The position numbers were made by a program, and so were the translations under genes. DNA of 64,000 bases. Source: Nitrospira sp. Its GTDB lineage: Bacteria > Nitrospirota > Nitrospiria > Nitrospirales > Nitrospiraceae. The stretch spans positions 1-64,000 of the forward strand of contig JANDJE010000004.1 in NCBI GenBank assembly GCA_024331095.1. The letters run 5' to 3'. Below the pieces are notes generated by a model. That model had not been told where the DNA came from and did no database searches. It worked only from the letters and a program-made list of their open reading frames with translations. Shown here one piece after another: positions 19,058 through 29,392 of this stretch (position 1 is the stretch's first letter; every line of letters begins with the position of its first letter).

Positions 19058-19464
19058 CGCCCACCCCTTCCTTCCTCGTCGTCGCGCTGCAGGGCCTTGA
19101 CGATCGGGCGGTCGGCCGGGGGGAACTCAAACGCAGCCAATTCGTCGGGTCTCACCCATCGAATCTCTTCGCACTCTCTGGCCGTCGGCTCTCCCTCTTC
19201 GATGGCGCAGCGGAAAAAATGCAGTTCCACGATCCTTTCAGGATAGTCGTGCCTGATGATTTGATAGGGGATCGGCACGTCGATTTGGATCCCCAATTCT
19301 TCAAACAGTTCCCGTTGCAGACATTCCGTCAACGATTCGCCCGCCTCTCGCTTGCCGCCCGGAAATTCCCAAAACCCGGCCAGATGGGTGCCGGACTTCC
19401 GCCGGGCAATCAAATATCGCCCGTTTCGGCGAATGAGCCCGGCAGCGACCTCGATCATCTTCAT
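19054..19464 (-). CDS. mutT: NUDIX hydrolase, MutT-like (8-oxo-dGTP diphosphatase)
   Basis: GFWEFPGGKREAGESLTECLQRELFEELGI Nudix box. Confidence 0.88.
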   Translation of the reverse strand: MKMIEVAAGLIRRNGRYLIARRKSGTHLAGFWEFPGGKREAGESLTECLQRELFEELGIQIDVPIPYQIIRHDYPERIVELHFFRCAIEEGEPTARECEEIRWVRPDELAAFEFPPADRPIVKALQRDDEEGRGGR

Positions 19465-19473
19465 GGTCGATTC

Positions 19474-20202
19474 TCAATCTCCGGAAGTCCCGGAACCGAA
19501 CGGATACGTCTTACAGAACGACTTCATCGGGCAAAGCAGGCAATAGGGATCGCGGGCCGTGCAGACCATCGCCCCGAAATCCATGATGGCCTGGTTGAAA
19601 TCATAGCCCTTGCCCCGGGGAATCAGGGCTTCGGACAACTCCCACAATTTCGACTTTTGCGCCTTTGGATTACCCTCGGCCACAAACACCCGATGAAGCA
19701 CCCGACTGACGTTCGTGTCCAGGATCGGCGCGTCCTCGTTGAACGCGAACGAACGGATCGCGCCGGCGGTATACCGCCCGATGCCCTTGAAAGACAGCAG
19801 AGCCTCCGCGTCGGAAGGCAACTTTCCTCCATACTTTTCAACCGTTTCACACGCGATACTATGCAGCCGCTCCGGCCGAACATTGTACCCCAGCGGGTAC
19901 CATGTCTTTTTCACGTCTGACACCGGCGCTTCCGCCAGATCTTCCAGACTCGGATAACGCTCCAAAAATTCATGATATTTGGGGATGACGCGATCCACCT
20001 GCGTTTGCTGCAACATCACTTCGGACACGAGGATGTGGTAGGGGTTCGACGTTTTTCGCCACGGCAGATCGCGACCATGTTCCCGATACCATTTTAGGAG
20101 ACGCTGCTGAAACCGGCGCTTGGTTGACGAGTCGAGCGTCGTCCCATAGCCGCGGTTTCTCTTTTTCGATCGTTTTTTCGGAGTTCCCCGTCGAGTTCTC
20201 AC
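19474..20202 (-). CDS. mutY: A/G-specific adenine glycosylase, short form
   Basis: PWRKTSNPYHILVSEVMLQQTQVDRVIPKY, HhH LLSFKGIGRYTAGAI, 4Fe-4S CTARDPYCLLCPMKSFC; no C-terminal NUDIX-like domain. Confidence 0.9.
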   Translation of the reverse strand: MRTRRGTPKKRSKKRNRGYGTTLDSSTKRRFQQRLLKWYREHGRDLPWRKTSNPYHILVSEVMLQQTQVDRVIPKYHEFLERYPSLEDLAEAPVSDVKKTWYPLGYNVRPERLHSIACETVEKYGGKLPSDAEALLSFKGIGRYTAGAIRSFAFNEDAPILDTNVSRVLHRVFVAEGNPKAQKSKLWELSEALIPRGKGYDFNQAIMDFGAMVCTARDPYCLLCPMKSFCKTYPFGSGTSGD

Positions 20203-20337
20203 CTCATCACCTCTCCAGACAAGGCGGCATTGTAGGAGTCAGGGTCTTCAAAATCAAACCATCGACCTGTTCAACGGCCCTTTCTCGTGGTATGGTGTAA
20301 TAGGACATACCAATTGAAGGTCGAGCCCCTCAACCTT

Positions 20338-20799
20338 ATGAGAAAGAACCCGCAGACGGCACTGACAATCGGCTGGATCACGATACTTTTGTTGATACCG
20401 GGCCGACCTTCCTCCGCCGAGTCCCTCTCGGTGCCGTGGGAATGTTCCTCCTACACGGGGATTGCCCAGACCAGATGTATCAACACGTTGAGTGAGCTTC
20501 AGCGCGAAAAGATCGCGCAGCTTGAAGATCAACTGCGCGCGCAACAAACCACCGTAAACCGGCTCAAGGCGCAAATAGATCGGCAGGAGGCCGCCACGGA
20601 AGCCTTGCAGCGACAGGTTGCCGGTCGTCCCGCCGTCCAATTTGCTCCCATTCTCTATCCGCCCCTTCCGGTTGTGACCTTCCAGCCCCATGCGGGATTC
20701 TGGCTCTCTCTCGGCCATTCATGGGCCTTTGGTTCGCCCTATCCCTACAGGCCCTGGTGGGGCCCTCGATACTATCGCTCGTGGTACTGGCTCCGCTAA
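20338..20799 (+). CDS. Hypothetical exported protein with coiled coil
   Basis: Signal peptide, QREKIAQLEDQLRAQQTTVNRLKAQIDRQ coiled coil, aromatic/Pro-rich tail. Confidence 0.6.
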   Translation: MRKNPQTALTIGWITILLLIPGRPSSAESLSVPWECSSYTGIAQTRCINTLSELQREKIAQLEDQLRAQQTTVNRLKAQIDRQEAATEALQRQVAGRPAVQFAPILYPPLPVVTFQPHAGFWLSLGHSWAFGSPYPYRPWWGPRYYRSWYWLR

Positions 20800-21000
20800 C
20801 TAACCAGCCTCTCCCCTCACAGTCTCACCTCGTCGGCAAGCGCACCACCTACTCAATTTCCATCCTCCGACGCCGGCTGAGATCTCCGTTTTGATTGACA
20901 GGATCGTAAAGAGCCCATAGCCTGCCTCAAGAAAGTCTGCACCGGCGGCAACGTGACTCTTCTCTTCCATGCCGTCTGAAAAAAGTGTCGAGCGCATCAG

Positions 21001-21342
21001 ATGATGGTCCGTAGGCATCAACGGTTTCCCGTCGCGATTCCCGTCATTCTCGTGCATGTCCAGCGTGAGAGACTCCGCTACACCGGAACGGTCAAAGATC
21101 TGTCTCGGCAGGGATGCCGGATCGAAAGCGTCATCCGCCCATTTACCGGCATGCAGGTGGAGCTGCACCTCCAGTCGCCCGGCGAGTCCGAGCCGATCAT
21201 GATCGGAAACGCAGCGGTTCGATGGACGGGAAGTTGCGGGATCGGATTGGAGTTTCTCACCGTGGCGCCACCCCAACAAGAACGGCTGAACCGACTTCTT
21301 GAACGACTCTCAAACCACCGGAGAGACCTTCCGCTCGGTTGA
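21001..21342 (+). CDS. PilZ domain protein
   Basis: RRHQRFPVAIPVILVHVQRERLRYTGTVKDLSRQGCRIES...GIGLEFL fits PilZ. Confidence 0.85.
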   Translation: MMVRRHQRFPVAIPVILVHVQRERLRYTGTVKDLSRQGCRIESVIRPFTGMQVELHLQSPGESEPIMIGNAAVRWTGSCGIGLEFLTVAPPQQERLNRLLERLSNHRRDLPLG

Positions 21343-21356
21343 CGCCGTTCGTGTTC

Positions 21357-21899
21357 TTACTGAGGAAGGCGGTCTTGAAGGCTGGCAAGATGTAATTGAA
21401 ATCGCCCGCTCGCCGCGTCCTCGACGTAGCGCCGAAGAGTTTCGCGCACCACCGGGAAGGCCATCTGCTCCCACGGAATCTCGGCCAAAGGGAAAAGCCG
21501 CACGTCCAAACTCTCCGCCCCCGGCTCGCAAGAAGGCGTCAACATGCGCCCGCGAAAGACCAGATAGACCTGCCCGATGTGGGGAAGGCTGAGTACCGCG
21601 TACAGTCCGGTGATCTTGACGTCCGCCTGCGCCTCTTCCTTGGTCTCTCGAACCGCGGCCTCCTCGGTGCTTTCCCCCAACTCCATGAAGCCGGCCGGAA
21701 ACGTCCACAACCCAAGCCGAGGCTCGATGGCGCGACGGCACAAGAGGATTCGGTCTCCCCATTCGGGAATGCACCCGGCCACGATTTTAGGGTTGTGGTA
21801 ATGAATCTGCTCGCACTGGTTGCACACGTGCCGGGGCAGGTTGTCTCCCGGAGGAATCTTTTGAACGACCGGAGCCCCGCAGTGACTACAATAGTTCAT
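21357..21899 (-). CDS. NUDIX hydrolase with N-terminal zinc ribbon
   Basis: MNYCSHCGAPV...RHVCNQCEQIHYHNPKIVAGCI...FPAGFMELGESTEEAAVRETKEEA. Confidence 0.9.
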   Translation of the reverse strand: MNYCSHCGAPVVQKIPPGDNLPRHVCNQCEQIHYHNPKIVAGCIPEWGDRILLCRRAIEPRLGLWTFPAGFMELGESTEEAAVRETKEEAQADVKITGLYAVLSLPHIGQVYLVFRGRMLTPSCEPGAESLDVRLFPLAEIPWEQMAFPVVRETLRRYVEDAASGRFQLHLASLQDRLPQ

Positions 21900-22218
21900 A
21901 AGTTTGTAGACAGAAACGAGCCGCGTCCCATGAGAGCGACCGGCCGTAGGTGAGGCGAACTGATCAGCCCGACCCGGCTGACGAACGATCCTGCCGCAAA
22001 CAGAAAACTTTCCAACCGCCCCCGGACGATGGATAGCATAAATTCCACACGCTTTGCACTAACGCGCGTACCCTCTCACCCCTTCCTCCTCCCCCCGCCT
22101 TATTTCCGGTTACTTGTCAGACGCTGCGTCTCTTGACTTCCCACCCAATGAACCTATCACTGTTGATAGAATAATCATATGGACAGGCCAAAGCGGCCTC
22201 TCGGTACGCGATAAAAGG

Positions 22219-24627
22219 ATGAATCCCGTGGAAAACAACGTCTTTACGATTCTGCCTGTACTCCCTATCAAACGGACGGTCCTCTTTCCCGGCGTCATGA
22301 TGCCGCTGACCGTCGGACGCGAACGTTCGGTCGCGGCGGTTCACGCAGCGATGAAGACCGAGGACAAAACCATCGTGATCGTCGCCCAGCGTCATCCCCA
22401 GACTGAAGAGCCCGGCGTGGCCGATCTCTATACCATCGGCACGAAAGCGATCATCAAACAGATCGGTCAATCTTCAGAGGGCGCCCTTCATGTCTTGGTG
22501 CAAGGATTGGATCGCGTCGTCCTGATCAAAGAAGAGCACAAGACGCCGTACCTCAAGGTGCGGGCGCGGTTGCTCGATCCTCCGTCCGACTCGACGGCAA
22601 CCGAGGCACAGGCCCTCCATCGCGCCATTAAGGAACTGTTGTCCGAACTCTCGCGATCGATTCAATCTCCGGGCATCCAAGAGATCAGCGCCGTCTTGGT
22701 CGACGAAGCCGATCCGGTCACCTTGGCCTATCGCATCACCTCGCTGGTCAATTTGACGGTGGCGGAAGAGCAAACGCTGCTGGAGTGTTCCTCCGCGGTC
22801 GACTTGCTCCGCGGTCTTTACGCCGCGCTCTCAAAGGAGATCCAAATTCTCCAACTCCGCGACAAAATCGCCAATGACGCCCAGAAGAAAATATCCAAGA
22901 GTCAACGGGAGTATATCCTGCGCGAACAGCTCAAGGCGATCCAGCAGGAACTCGGCGAAAGCGAGGGCGAAGACGGCGAGATCTCCGCCCTCAAAAAGCG
23001 GGTGTCGGAAGCCGATCTCCCCGATCACGTGCGCAAGGAAGTCGAGCGCGAGTTGAATCGCTTGGCCAAGGTCCCGCCCTCCTCGCCGGATCATCAAGTC
23101 CTGCGGGCTTATTTGGAACTTGTACTCGAACTGCCGTGGACGAAGGCGTCCGATGAACGTTTCGACCTCTCACGGGTCAGAGCGGTATTAGAAGAAGACC
23201 ATTACGGCATCAAGGAAGTCAAAGACCGCATCGTCGAACATCTGGCCGTCCTCAAGCTGAACCCCTCGGCGAAAGCTCCTATCCTCTGTTTGGTCGGCCC
23301 TCCGGGCGTCGGAAAAACCAGTTTGGGCCAGTCGATCGCACGGGCCATGGGACGGGCCTTCGAGCGATTCAGCTTGGGCGGCGTCCATGATGAAGCGGAG
23401 CTGCGAGGCCATCGCCGCACCTACGTCGGAGCCCTGCCGGGCCGCATCATCCAAGCCGTCCGCCGAGCCGGCGTCAACAACCCCGTGTTGATGCTCGACG
23501 AGGTGGACAAACTCGGGCGCGATTTCCGCGGCGATCCCGCGTCCGCTCTGCTGGAAATTCTGGACCCGGCGCAGAACCATACGTTCCGCGACCACTATCT
23601 GGATCTCCCCTTCGATTTATCGAAGGTCTTTTTCATTACGACGGCCAATACGCTCGACACGATCAGTCAACCGCTGCTGGACCGCATGGAAGTCATCCGC
23701 CTGCAGGGCTACAGCGAGCGTGAAAAGGCGGAAATCGCCCGGCGGTATCTGTGGCCTCGCCGGCTGAAGGAAGCCGGTATCGAGCCGCACCAGGCCGTCC
23801 TATCGGACGAAGTGCTCAATCTGATCATCACCCGGTACACGAGAGAAGCGGGCGTGCGTCAGCTTGAACAGATGTTGGGCCGGCTGACGAGAAAAATCGC
23901 ATTGGCCTTCGCCGAACTGCCGGAAGGTCGGGAGCGAACGCCCGTCGTCATCCAAGCCGACGCGCTGGGGGATTGGCTCGGCGCCGAACGGTTCATCCCC
24001 GAAGAAGCGCGAAAAAATTTGCCCCCCGGCGTGGCGACGGGGTTGGCCTGGACCCCCACGGGCGGCGACGTCCTCTACGTCGAATCAACGCTCTTGCCGG
24101 GCAACCATGATCTGACCCTGACCGGCCAACTGGGCGACGTCATGCAGGAGTCGGCTCGAGCGGCACGGAGCTACCTCTGGTCGCACGCGGAAAGCATGGG
24201 ACTCGACATCTCCCGCTTCAAGCGCAACGGCATCCACATCCATGTGCCGTCCGGGTCCATTCCCAAAGACGGACCGTCGGCCGGTGTGACGATGGTCACG
24301 GCCCTGGCCTCGGCCTACGTCGGGAAAGCCGTCCGGAGCGACACGGCCATGACGGGCGAAATCAGCTTGAGCGGTTTGGTCCTGCCGGTCGGCGGCATCA
24401 AAGAAAAGATGTTGGCGGCGCACCGCGCCGGCATCAGGCGCGTCATTCTGCCGAAGGCGAACGAGAAGGATTTGAAGGAAGTCCCGGCGGAGGTCCGTGA
24501 TGAGCTGACCTTCATCCCGGTCGAACGGATCGAAGAGGTTCTTCGCGCGGCGTTCGATCAAGAATCGCCCCCGTCCGCGCACGAAGACGCCGAGGAGCCG
24601 GCCGCCTCGGCGATCGCCTCACGGTAA
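22219..24627 (+). CDS. lon: ATP-dependent endopeptidase Lon
   Basis: CLVGPPGVGKTSLGQSIARAM Walker A, KDGPSAGVTMVTALAS catalytic Ser, Lon substrate-binding domain. Confidence 0.97.
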   Translation: MNPVENNVFTILPVLPIKRTVLFPGVMMPLTVGRERSVAAVHAAMKTEDKTIVIVAQRHPQTEEPGVADLYTIGTKAIIKQIGQSSEGALHVLVQGLDRVVLIKEEHKTPYLKVRARLLDPPSDSTATEAQALHRAIKELLSELSRSIQSPGIQEISAVLVDEADPVTLAYRITSLVNLTVAEEQTLLECSSAVDLLRGLYAALSKEIQILQLRDKIANDAQKKISKSQREYILREQLKAIQQELGESEGEDGEISALKKRVSEADLPDHVRKEVERELNRLAKVPPSSPDHQVLRAYLELVLELPWTKASDERFDLSRVRAVLEEDHYGIKEVKDRIVEHLAVLKLNPSAKAPILCLVGPPGVGKTSLGQSIARAMGRAFERFSLGGVHDEAELRGHRRTYVGALPGRIIQAVRRAGVNNPVLMLDEVDKLGRDFRGDPASALLEILDPAQNHTFRDHYLDLPFDLSKVFFITTANTLDTISQPLLDRMEVIRLQGYSEREKAEIARRYLWPRRLKEAGIEPHQAVLSDEVLNLIITRYTREAGVRQLEQMLGRLTRKIALAFAELPEGRERTPVVIQADALGDWLGAERFIPEEARKNLPPGVATGLAWTPTGGDVLYVESTLLPGNHDLTLTGQLGDVMQESARAARSYLWSHAESMGLDISRFKRNGIHIHVPSGSIPKDGPSAGVTMVTALASAYVGKAVRSDTAMTGEISLSGLVLPVGGIKEKMLAAHRAGIRRVILPKANEKDLKEVPAEVRDELTFIPVERIEEVLRAAFDQESPPSAHEDAEEPAASAIASR

Positions 24628-24685
24628 GCTCGGAAAGAACGGCGGGCCAAGTATGTTCCGAACGGCTCACCGGCCGCTGCGCGCC

Positions 24686-25936
24686 TCACTTCTGTTCTTC
24701 GCGACCGGCGCGCGGTGGATTCTCCGACGGCGCCGGTGACGGCATGCCTCCGACGATCTCCCGATAATACGATTCGAGCGCATGGGCATGGGCCGGATCG
24801 AATACGACCAATTGTCGCTGATCGAAGGTGTTGGCGCAGTAAAGATAGGCAAGCCCGTTCGCGATGCCCAGCTCCACGTGTAGCTCCCGACCATCCGGCT
24901 CCCGGCAGGTCGCCTCTTTAGTGACGATACGGTCGATCAGCCGTTCCCACGCCGCTTGCGCCGACGGCCGGTGGTTTTCGTACAGGGGAGCCTCGATGTC
25001 GCGCGACGACTTGTCGGCGCAGACGGGATCGAAAGGCAGACCGTCATCGGGCTCCGGCGACTCGTCCCATTCGAGCGAAGGCTTGCTTCCTTTACCCACA
25101 TGATAGAGGGGACCGTCATCCGTCACATCTTCAAAAATCCTGTAGCGGATCGGTTCCGGCTTCTCGATTAAATGCAATCCCCTGGCCGCCATGGCCCGTT
25201 GAAACGGCACCCGCCTGGCGAGCTGTCTGGTCTTTTCGAGCGCGATCATCCGCCCTTGTCGAGTCAAGACTAAAGCGAGCCGGTCAAGCCTGGCTCCCAT
25301 GCCGGTACGACGTTCGAACGCCGCCTGTTGACCGGCGTCCCGCGCCCTTTCAAACGTCCGCCAGCTCGCGCTCGGAAGACCGGAGTCCCGCTCGTGTTGA
25401 ACCAACGCGTGGGTGGACAGGATCAGATCATAGGCTTCGGACGGCCCATTGCGATCGGTGCCGACGTCCAGACACTCAAACCGGACGTTGTTCAAACCCA
25501 ACTCGTCGGCCTTCCGTCGCGCGGCCGCGATCGAAGCATGCGAACGATCGATTCCGACGAAATAACGATCGGAAAAGAGACGGGCGTAGAACGTCGTGAG
25601 AATCCCCGCTCCGCAGCCGAAATCGAGGATGCGGGCGGCTTCTCCGATACGGGAGGCCACGGACAATCCCGCGGATTCATAATAGTCGTACCGTTGGCTG
25701 TGAAGGACGGAAAGGAGTCCCGGCTGAGCCGAGAGATCGTAAAAAGCGACGTCGGCATGCGCCTCGCCATCTCGTCTTCGCTCGGCTTGTTCGGCGAATC
25801 GTTCAAGAGTTTCGGGGGCTACCAGTCGTTGCTGCCAGGCAAGGTACTCGCGGGCCGTCGCCCATCGTTTGAGCCCCCACTGCGCAAGGTGGTCGTGAAG
25901 CGCCTTCCGTATCTCGTCGTTTTTCTCATCCGTCAC
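24686..25936 (-). CDS. Class I SAM-dependent methyltransferase domain protein
   Basis: ASRIGEAARILDFGCGAGILTTFYARLFSDRYFVGIDRSHASI motif I. Confidence 0.75.
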   Translation of the reverse strand: MTDEKNDEIRKALHDHLAQWGLKRWATAREYLAWQQRLVAPETLERFAEQAERRRDGEAHADVAFYDLSAQPGLLSVLHSQRYDYYESAGLSVASRIGEAARILDFGCGAGILTTFYARLFSDRYFVGIDRSHASIAAARRKADELGLNNVRFECLDVGTDRNGPSEAYDLILSTHALVQHERDSGLPSASWRTFERARDAGQQAAFERRTGMGARLDRLALVLTRQGRMIALEKTRQLARRVPFQRAMAARGLHLIEKPEPIRYRIFEDVTDDGPLYHVGKGSKPSLEWDESPEPDDGLPFDPVCADKSSRDIEAPLYENHRPSAQAAWERLIDRIVTKEATCREPDGRELHVELGIANGLAYLYCANTFDQRQLVVFDPAHAHALESYYREIVGGMPSPAPSENPPRAGREEQK

Positions 25937-25981
25937 GAATTTGCCTCGACGGACGGCGATGCGATGGACGCCCGACGGGCG

Positions 25982-27346
25982 TCACGCCCGTTTCAACATA
26001 ATGGCGTCGAAGTAGGTGTCCGGAACCGGATGGGGCGCTCGCAATTGGCCGGTTCCGAAGGCGACGTATTTCTCGCAAGTCAACTGCTCCAACCCGACCG
26101 GACCCTTGGCGTGCAGGCGTCCGACTCCGAGGCCGATGTCGATACCAAAACCGAACCCGTCTCCCGCGTTCAGCCGCGAGGACGCGTTGACCAATACGGC
26201 CCCTGCGTCGACCTCTCGCGTGAACCGCATCGCCGACTCATAGCGATCCGTCGCGATCACCGCCGTGAGGCAAGGGCCGTGGCCGGCAATGTGGGCGATC
26301 GCTTCATCCAGTCCCTCCACCATCTTCACGGCCAAGATCGGCCCGAGAAACTGCGTCCGCCAATCGGCCTCCGTCGCCGGCACGATCGCCGTGTGACCCG
26401 TCATCGCCATCTGCCCTATCAGGGCGATGGTTTTGGGACACCCCCGCACCTCGACCTTGAATTGTTCGAGCAACCGGTTGATCAGCGGAGGCAAGAATTG
26501 CCGCCCGACGATCTGTTCGACCAACAACGTATCGAGCGAATTGGCGGCGGCGGCCCGTTGGACCTTGGAATTAATGACCACGTTTTGGGCCAGCGGAAGA
26601 TCGACTTCCCCGTCGACGTAGAGATGCGTCAATCCTCCGTCATGGCACAACACCGGCACCTTGGCCTGTTCCATCACGACCTTGCGAAGGCCCATCCCTC
26701 CTCGCACAATCAAGGCATCGAGGTTTTTGCCGGACCGTATCAGTTCGAGGGCCATCTCCTTGTCCGGGCGGTCGATGACAATCCACGAGCCGGCGGCGAG
26801 CCCACTTTGTTCCGCCGCGCGGCGCAACGCCGTTTCCAGGGCCCGATGCGTTTCCTTCCACTCGGGAGCGCCCCGAAAAACACAGAGGTTGCCGGATTTG
26901 AGGCACAGCGCGATCGATTCGACCGTTACCAGCGGATTCATCTCCGAGATGACGCCGATCACCCCGATCGGAACGCGAACCCGCTCGACCTGCAGTCCAT
27001 CCGGCCTTTCCCACCTGCCGGTGACGGCGCCCACGGGATCGGGCAAATCGGCGACGACGCGAAGCCGATCGGCCATCTCCTTGACGGATTCGGCCGTCAG
27101 ACGCACGCGCGCGACCAATTCTTTCATTCGGTCCTTGCCGACGTCGCCCTCGTACGACGCACCGAGGGCGTCGACATCCCGCTCATTGGCGGCGAGAATC
27201 GCCTGTTCCTCGGCTTCCAGCTCATCGGCCATCGCTCGCAGCGCCGAATCCTTGACGGCAGCCGACACCAAGGCCAATCGCCTTGCGTGACTCCGGCTCT
27301 CCTTCAGCAATTTCTCGACGTACAATTTGGCAGGAACTTCCGGCAT
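25982..27346 (-). CDS. proA: Glutamate-5-semialdehyde dehydrogenase
   Basis: ProA signature (VPIGVIGVISEMNPLVTVESIALCLKSGNLCVFRGAPEWKETH; VDGEVDLPLAQNVVINSKVQR). Confidence 0.93.
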   Translation of the reverse strand: MPEVPAKLYVEKLLKESRSHARRLALVSAAVKDSALRAMADELEAEEQAILAANERDVDALGASYEGDVGKDRMKELVARVRLTAESVKEMADRLRVVADLPDPVGAVTGRWERPDGLQVERVRVPIGVIGVISEMNPLVTVESIALCLKSGNLCVFRGAPEWKETHRALETALRRAAEQSGLAAGSWIVIDRPDKEMALELIRSGKNLDALIVRGGMGLRKVVMEQAKVPVLCHDGGLTHLYVDGEVDLPLAQNVVINSKVQRAAAANSLDTLLVEQIVGRQFLPPLINRLLEQFKVEVRGCPKTIALIGQMAMTGHTAIVPATEADWRTQFLGPILAVKMVEGLDEAIAHIAGHGPCLTAVIATDRYESAMRFTREVDAGAVLVNASSRLNAGDGFGFGIDIGLGVGRLHAKGPVGLEQLTCEKYVAFGTGQLRAPHPVPDTYFDAIMLKRA

Positions 27347-27537
27347 TGAAACTCCTCTCGACCTCCGTGATGGTGGCGGGTTGATACTTGCTCGCCGCGT
27401 AAACGGCGGCAGACTATACCATGTGATTTTTTTGTCGGTAAAGCCGACGGAGCCGGATCGTGCCCCCGTCACACGTCCGGTTTTTCATGCCGGTTCAAAG
27501 GAGATGAGAGTCCGCCGCGGCGCCCATGATTCGCCCT

Positions 27538-28299
27538 CTATCCCTTCGAGGCCTGGTCGGCGGTTGTTTGGGTCAGCAGGGCACGGGCTTGGGATTCAAG
27601 GAAATGGGCCCGACGGCGCAACGCCGTGGCGCAGTTGAGCATGACCTGCGCCGTTTGCGGGTGCCGTTCTCCCAATGTTTGACTCAGGACCGCGAACGCG
27701 CGCTCGAAGGCCGTTTGGGCTTCTTCCAATCGATCGGCGTCGAGCAGCAGCCCGCCGAGATTGTTATGAACCACGGCGACCTGGGCATGTGCGGGCCCAA
27801 GCGTCTTTTCCAGCAAATCCAACGCCCGTCGATAGAGCGGCTCGGCCTGCTCACGCTTTCCCATAGCCCGATGAAGCTCGGCCAGATTGTTCAGCATCGG
27901 GGCGAGTTGAATCGTCGGACCGCCCTCCGACCGTTCCAGAATTGCAATGGCCTGCTCGAACGACGCGGCAGCCCGTTCGGTCTTTCCCTGGGTGCGATAC
28001 AGCTCGCCGAGATTGTTTAAAATCGTGGCGCGCAAAGGAGCGGCGGCCGGATCCTCGTGAGAGCAGACGGCAAGAGCGTCGGCGAAGTACTTCGCCGCAA
28101 GGGCGTACTTTTTCTGAGCGTGAAACAGTCCCGCCAAGTTGTTGCGCAGGGCCACGGCCGTGCCCGGCGCGCCATGTTTCGCCAATCGCAGGGCCGCGCG
28201 CCAGCACTTCTCGGCTTCACCGTAGCGCCCGGCTTCATAGGCGAACTTTCCCTCTTGACTCAACCGTTTGAGCCGCGCCGAGGGGGATTCTTTGCTCAT
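27538..28299 (-). CDS. Tetratricopeptide-repeat protein
   Basis: Multiple TPR units (LNNLAELHRAMGKREQAEPLYRRALDLLEKTLGPAH...VHNNLGGLLLDADRLEEAQTAFERAF). Confidence 0.85.
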   Translation of the reverse strand: MSKESPSARLKRLSQEGKFAYEAGRYGEAEKCWRAALRLAKHGAPGTAVALRNNLAGLFHAQKKYALAAKYFADALAVCSHEDPAAAPLRATILNNLGELYRTQGKTERAAASFEQAIAILERSEGGPTIQLAPMLNNLAELHRAMGKREQAEPLYRRALDLLEKTLGPAHAQVAVVHNNLGGLLLDADRLEEAQTAFERAFAVLSQTLGERHPQTAQVMLNCATALRRRAHFLESQARALLTQTTADQASKG

Positions 28300-28886
28300 C
28301 CGCGTTTGACCGGACGATCGGCGTCCGACGCTTCGGCGACATTCGTGCCGCGCAGGTTGAACTTCAGTTCATGGAGCGACGCCGGATCGACCGCGCCCGG
28401 CTCCGGCAACAAGAGGACGGTCTGGTTGCCCAACTTGCCCGTGGCGACCTTCAAGGTGAGATTGACATCGCGCAGTTCGAGAGTGCGAGACAGTCTCATG
28501 CCGCCGATGAACTTATCGAACAGCGCCGCCGCCTCCTCGGGCGACAGCGGATTGAGCGGTGACCGCTCCACCTGGCGTGTCAGACGCGCGATCTCGGCGG
28601 TCATTTTTTTGTTGGAAGCCGTCAGTTCCTCTATTTTGTTTTGAAGTTCCGTCGCGGTTCTTTTTGCGACTTCCGCCTCTTTCAACGCCTTGTCGCGAGC
28701 GGCGATCGACTGGGCGTTGGTCTTTTCGAGCGCCGCCGCCAGTTTTTGGACTTCCTGCAACTCTTCTCCGAGCTTCCGATTTTCAGCGATCAACGCTTGG
28801 AGTCGGTCATCGGTCGTCGACCCGGACGGTGAGCCGGCCGAGGCGGGGCTGTTCTTGGAGGTCTTGAAGGTTTTGGAGGAACTCAT
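28296..28886 (-). CDS. Coiled-coil protein of unknown function
   Basis: Long heptad region LQALIAENRKLGEELQEVQKLAAALEKTNAQS...IARLTRQVE then a predicted beta-rich C-terminus; overlaps both neighbours by 4 nt. Confidence 0.7.
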   Translation of the reverse strand: MSSSKTFKTSKNSPASAGSPSGSTTDDRLQALIAENRKLGEELQEVQKLAAALEKTNAQSIAARDKALKEAEVAKRTATELQNKIEELTASNKKMTAEIARLTRQVERSPLNPLSPEEAAALFDKFIGGMRLSRTLELRDVNLTLKVATGKLGNQTVLLLPEPGAVDPASLHELKFNLRGTNVAEASDADRPVKRG

Positions 28887-29368
28887 TGGGACTTCCCGTC
28901 TTCCACCTGAATGCGTCGCAGCACGGAGCCGGACGGCTCCACCACGTCCACCAACCAGCGGGCCGCCTCCGGCACGAACGTGGTCGTGACCTGGAGATCA
29001 CCGAAGATCTTGGCAAGACGCGCGATGTCCGGACGCTTGATGATCTCCTCGCGCACGTCCGAGGGAGTCCGTTGCGGCGGACGGACGTCCTCATCGGCCA
29101 CCGCCACGATCTTCGCGCGGAGCGTGGAAAAGGCGGCGGACGGCGTATCGGCGGAAGCCCGGCCGACCGGCCTCACCAGGGCGCTTCCCTGTTTTTCCTC
29201 AAACAGAATCTTGACTTCGAGATCGGTCTCGCTGATGGAAAGAGTGGTGGGCAATCCCGCCGATCCCGGAGGTCGTTCCTGGCTCTGCTTGTTGAGACGC
29301 ATCTGCGCCGTATGGATCGCCTGTCCCAACTCACCGAGCAGATCTTCGACTTTCATCTCACCCGCCAT
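28883..29368 (-). CDS. Unknown-function protein, possible distant relative of the two upstream paralogs
   Basis: LLGELGQAIHTAQMRLNKQSQE...LSISETDLEVKILFEE pattern (N-terminal helix then beta-rich). Confidence 0.7.
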   Translation of the reverse strand: MAGEMKVEDLLGELGQAIHTAQMRLNKQSQERPPGSAGLPTTLSISETDLEVKILFEEKQGSALVRPVGRASADTPSAAFSTLRAKIVAVADEDVRPPQRTPSDVREEIIKRPDIARLAKIFGDLQVTTTFVPEAARWLVDVVEPSGSVLRRIQVEDGKSQ

Positions 29369-29392
29369 CGGCCTCCTCCATTCTCTCGATCT

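Noticed and set aside
25328-27349. 673-aa plus-strand ORF opposite proA and the methyltransferase gene
   Set aside because: Antisense to two well-supported genes; artefact of high GC.
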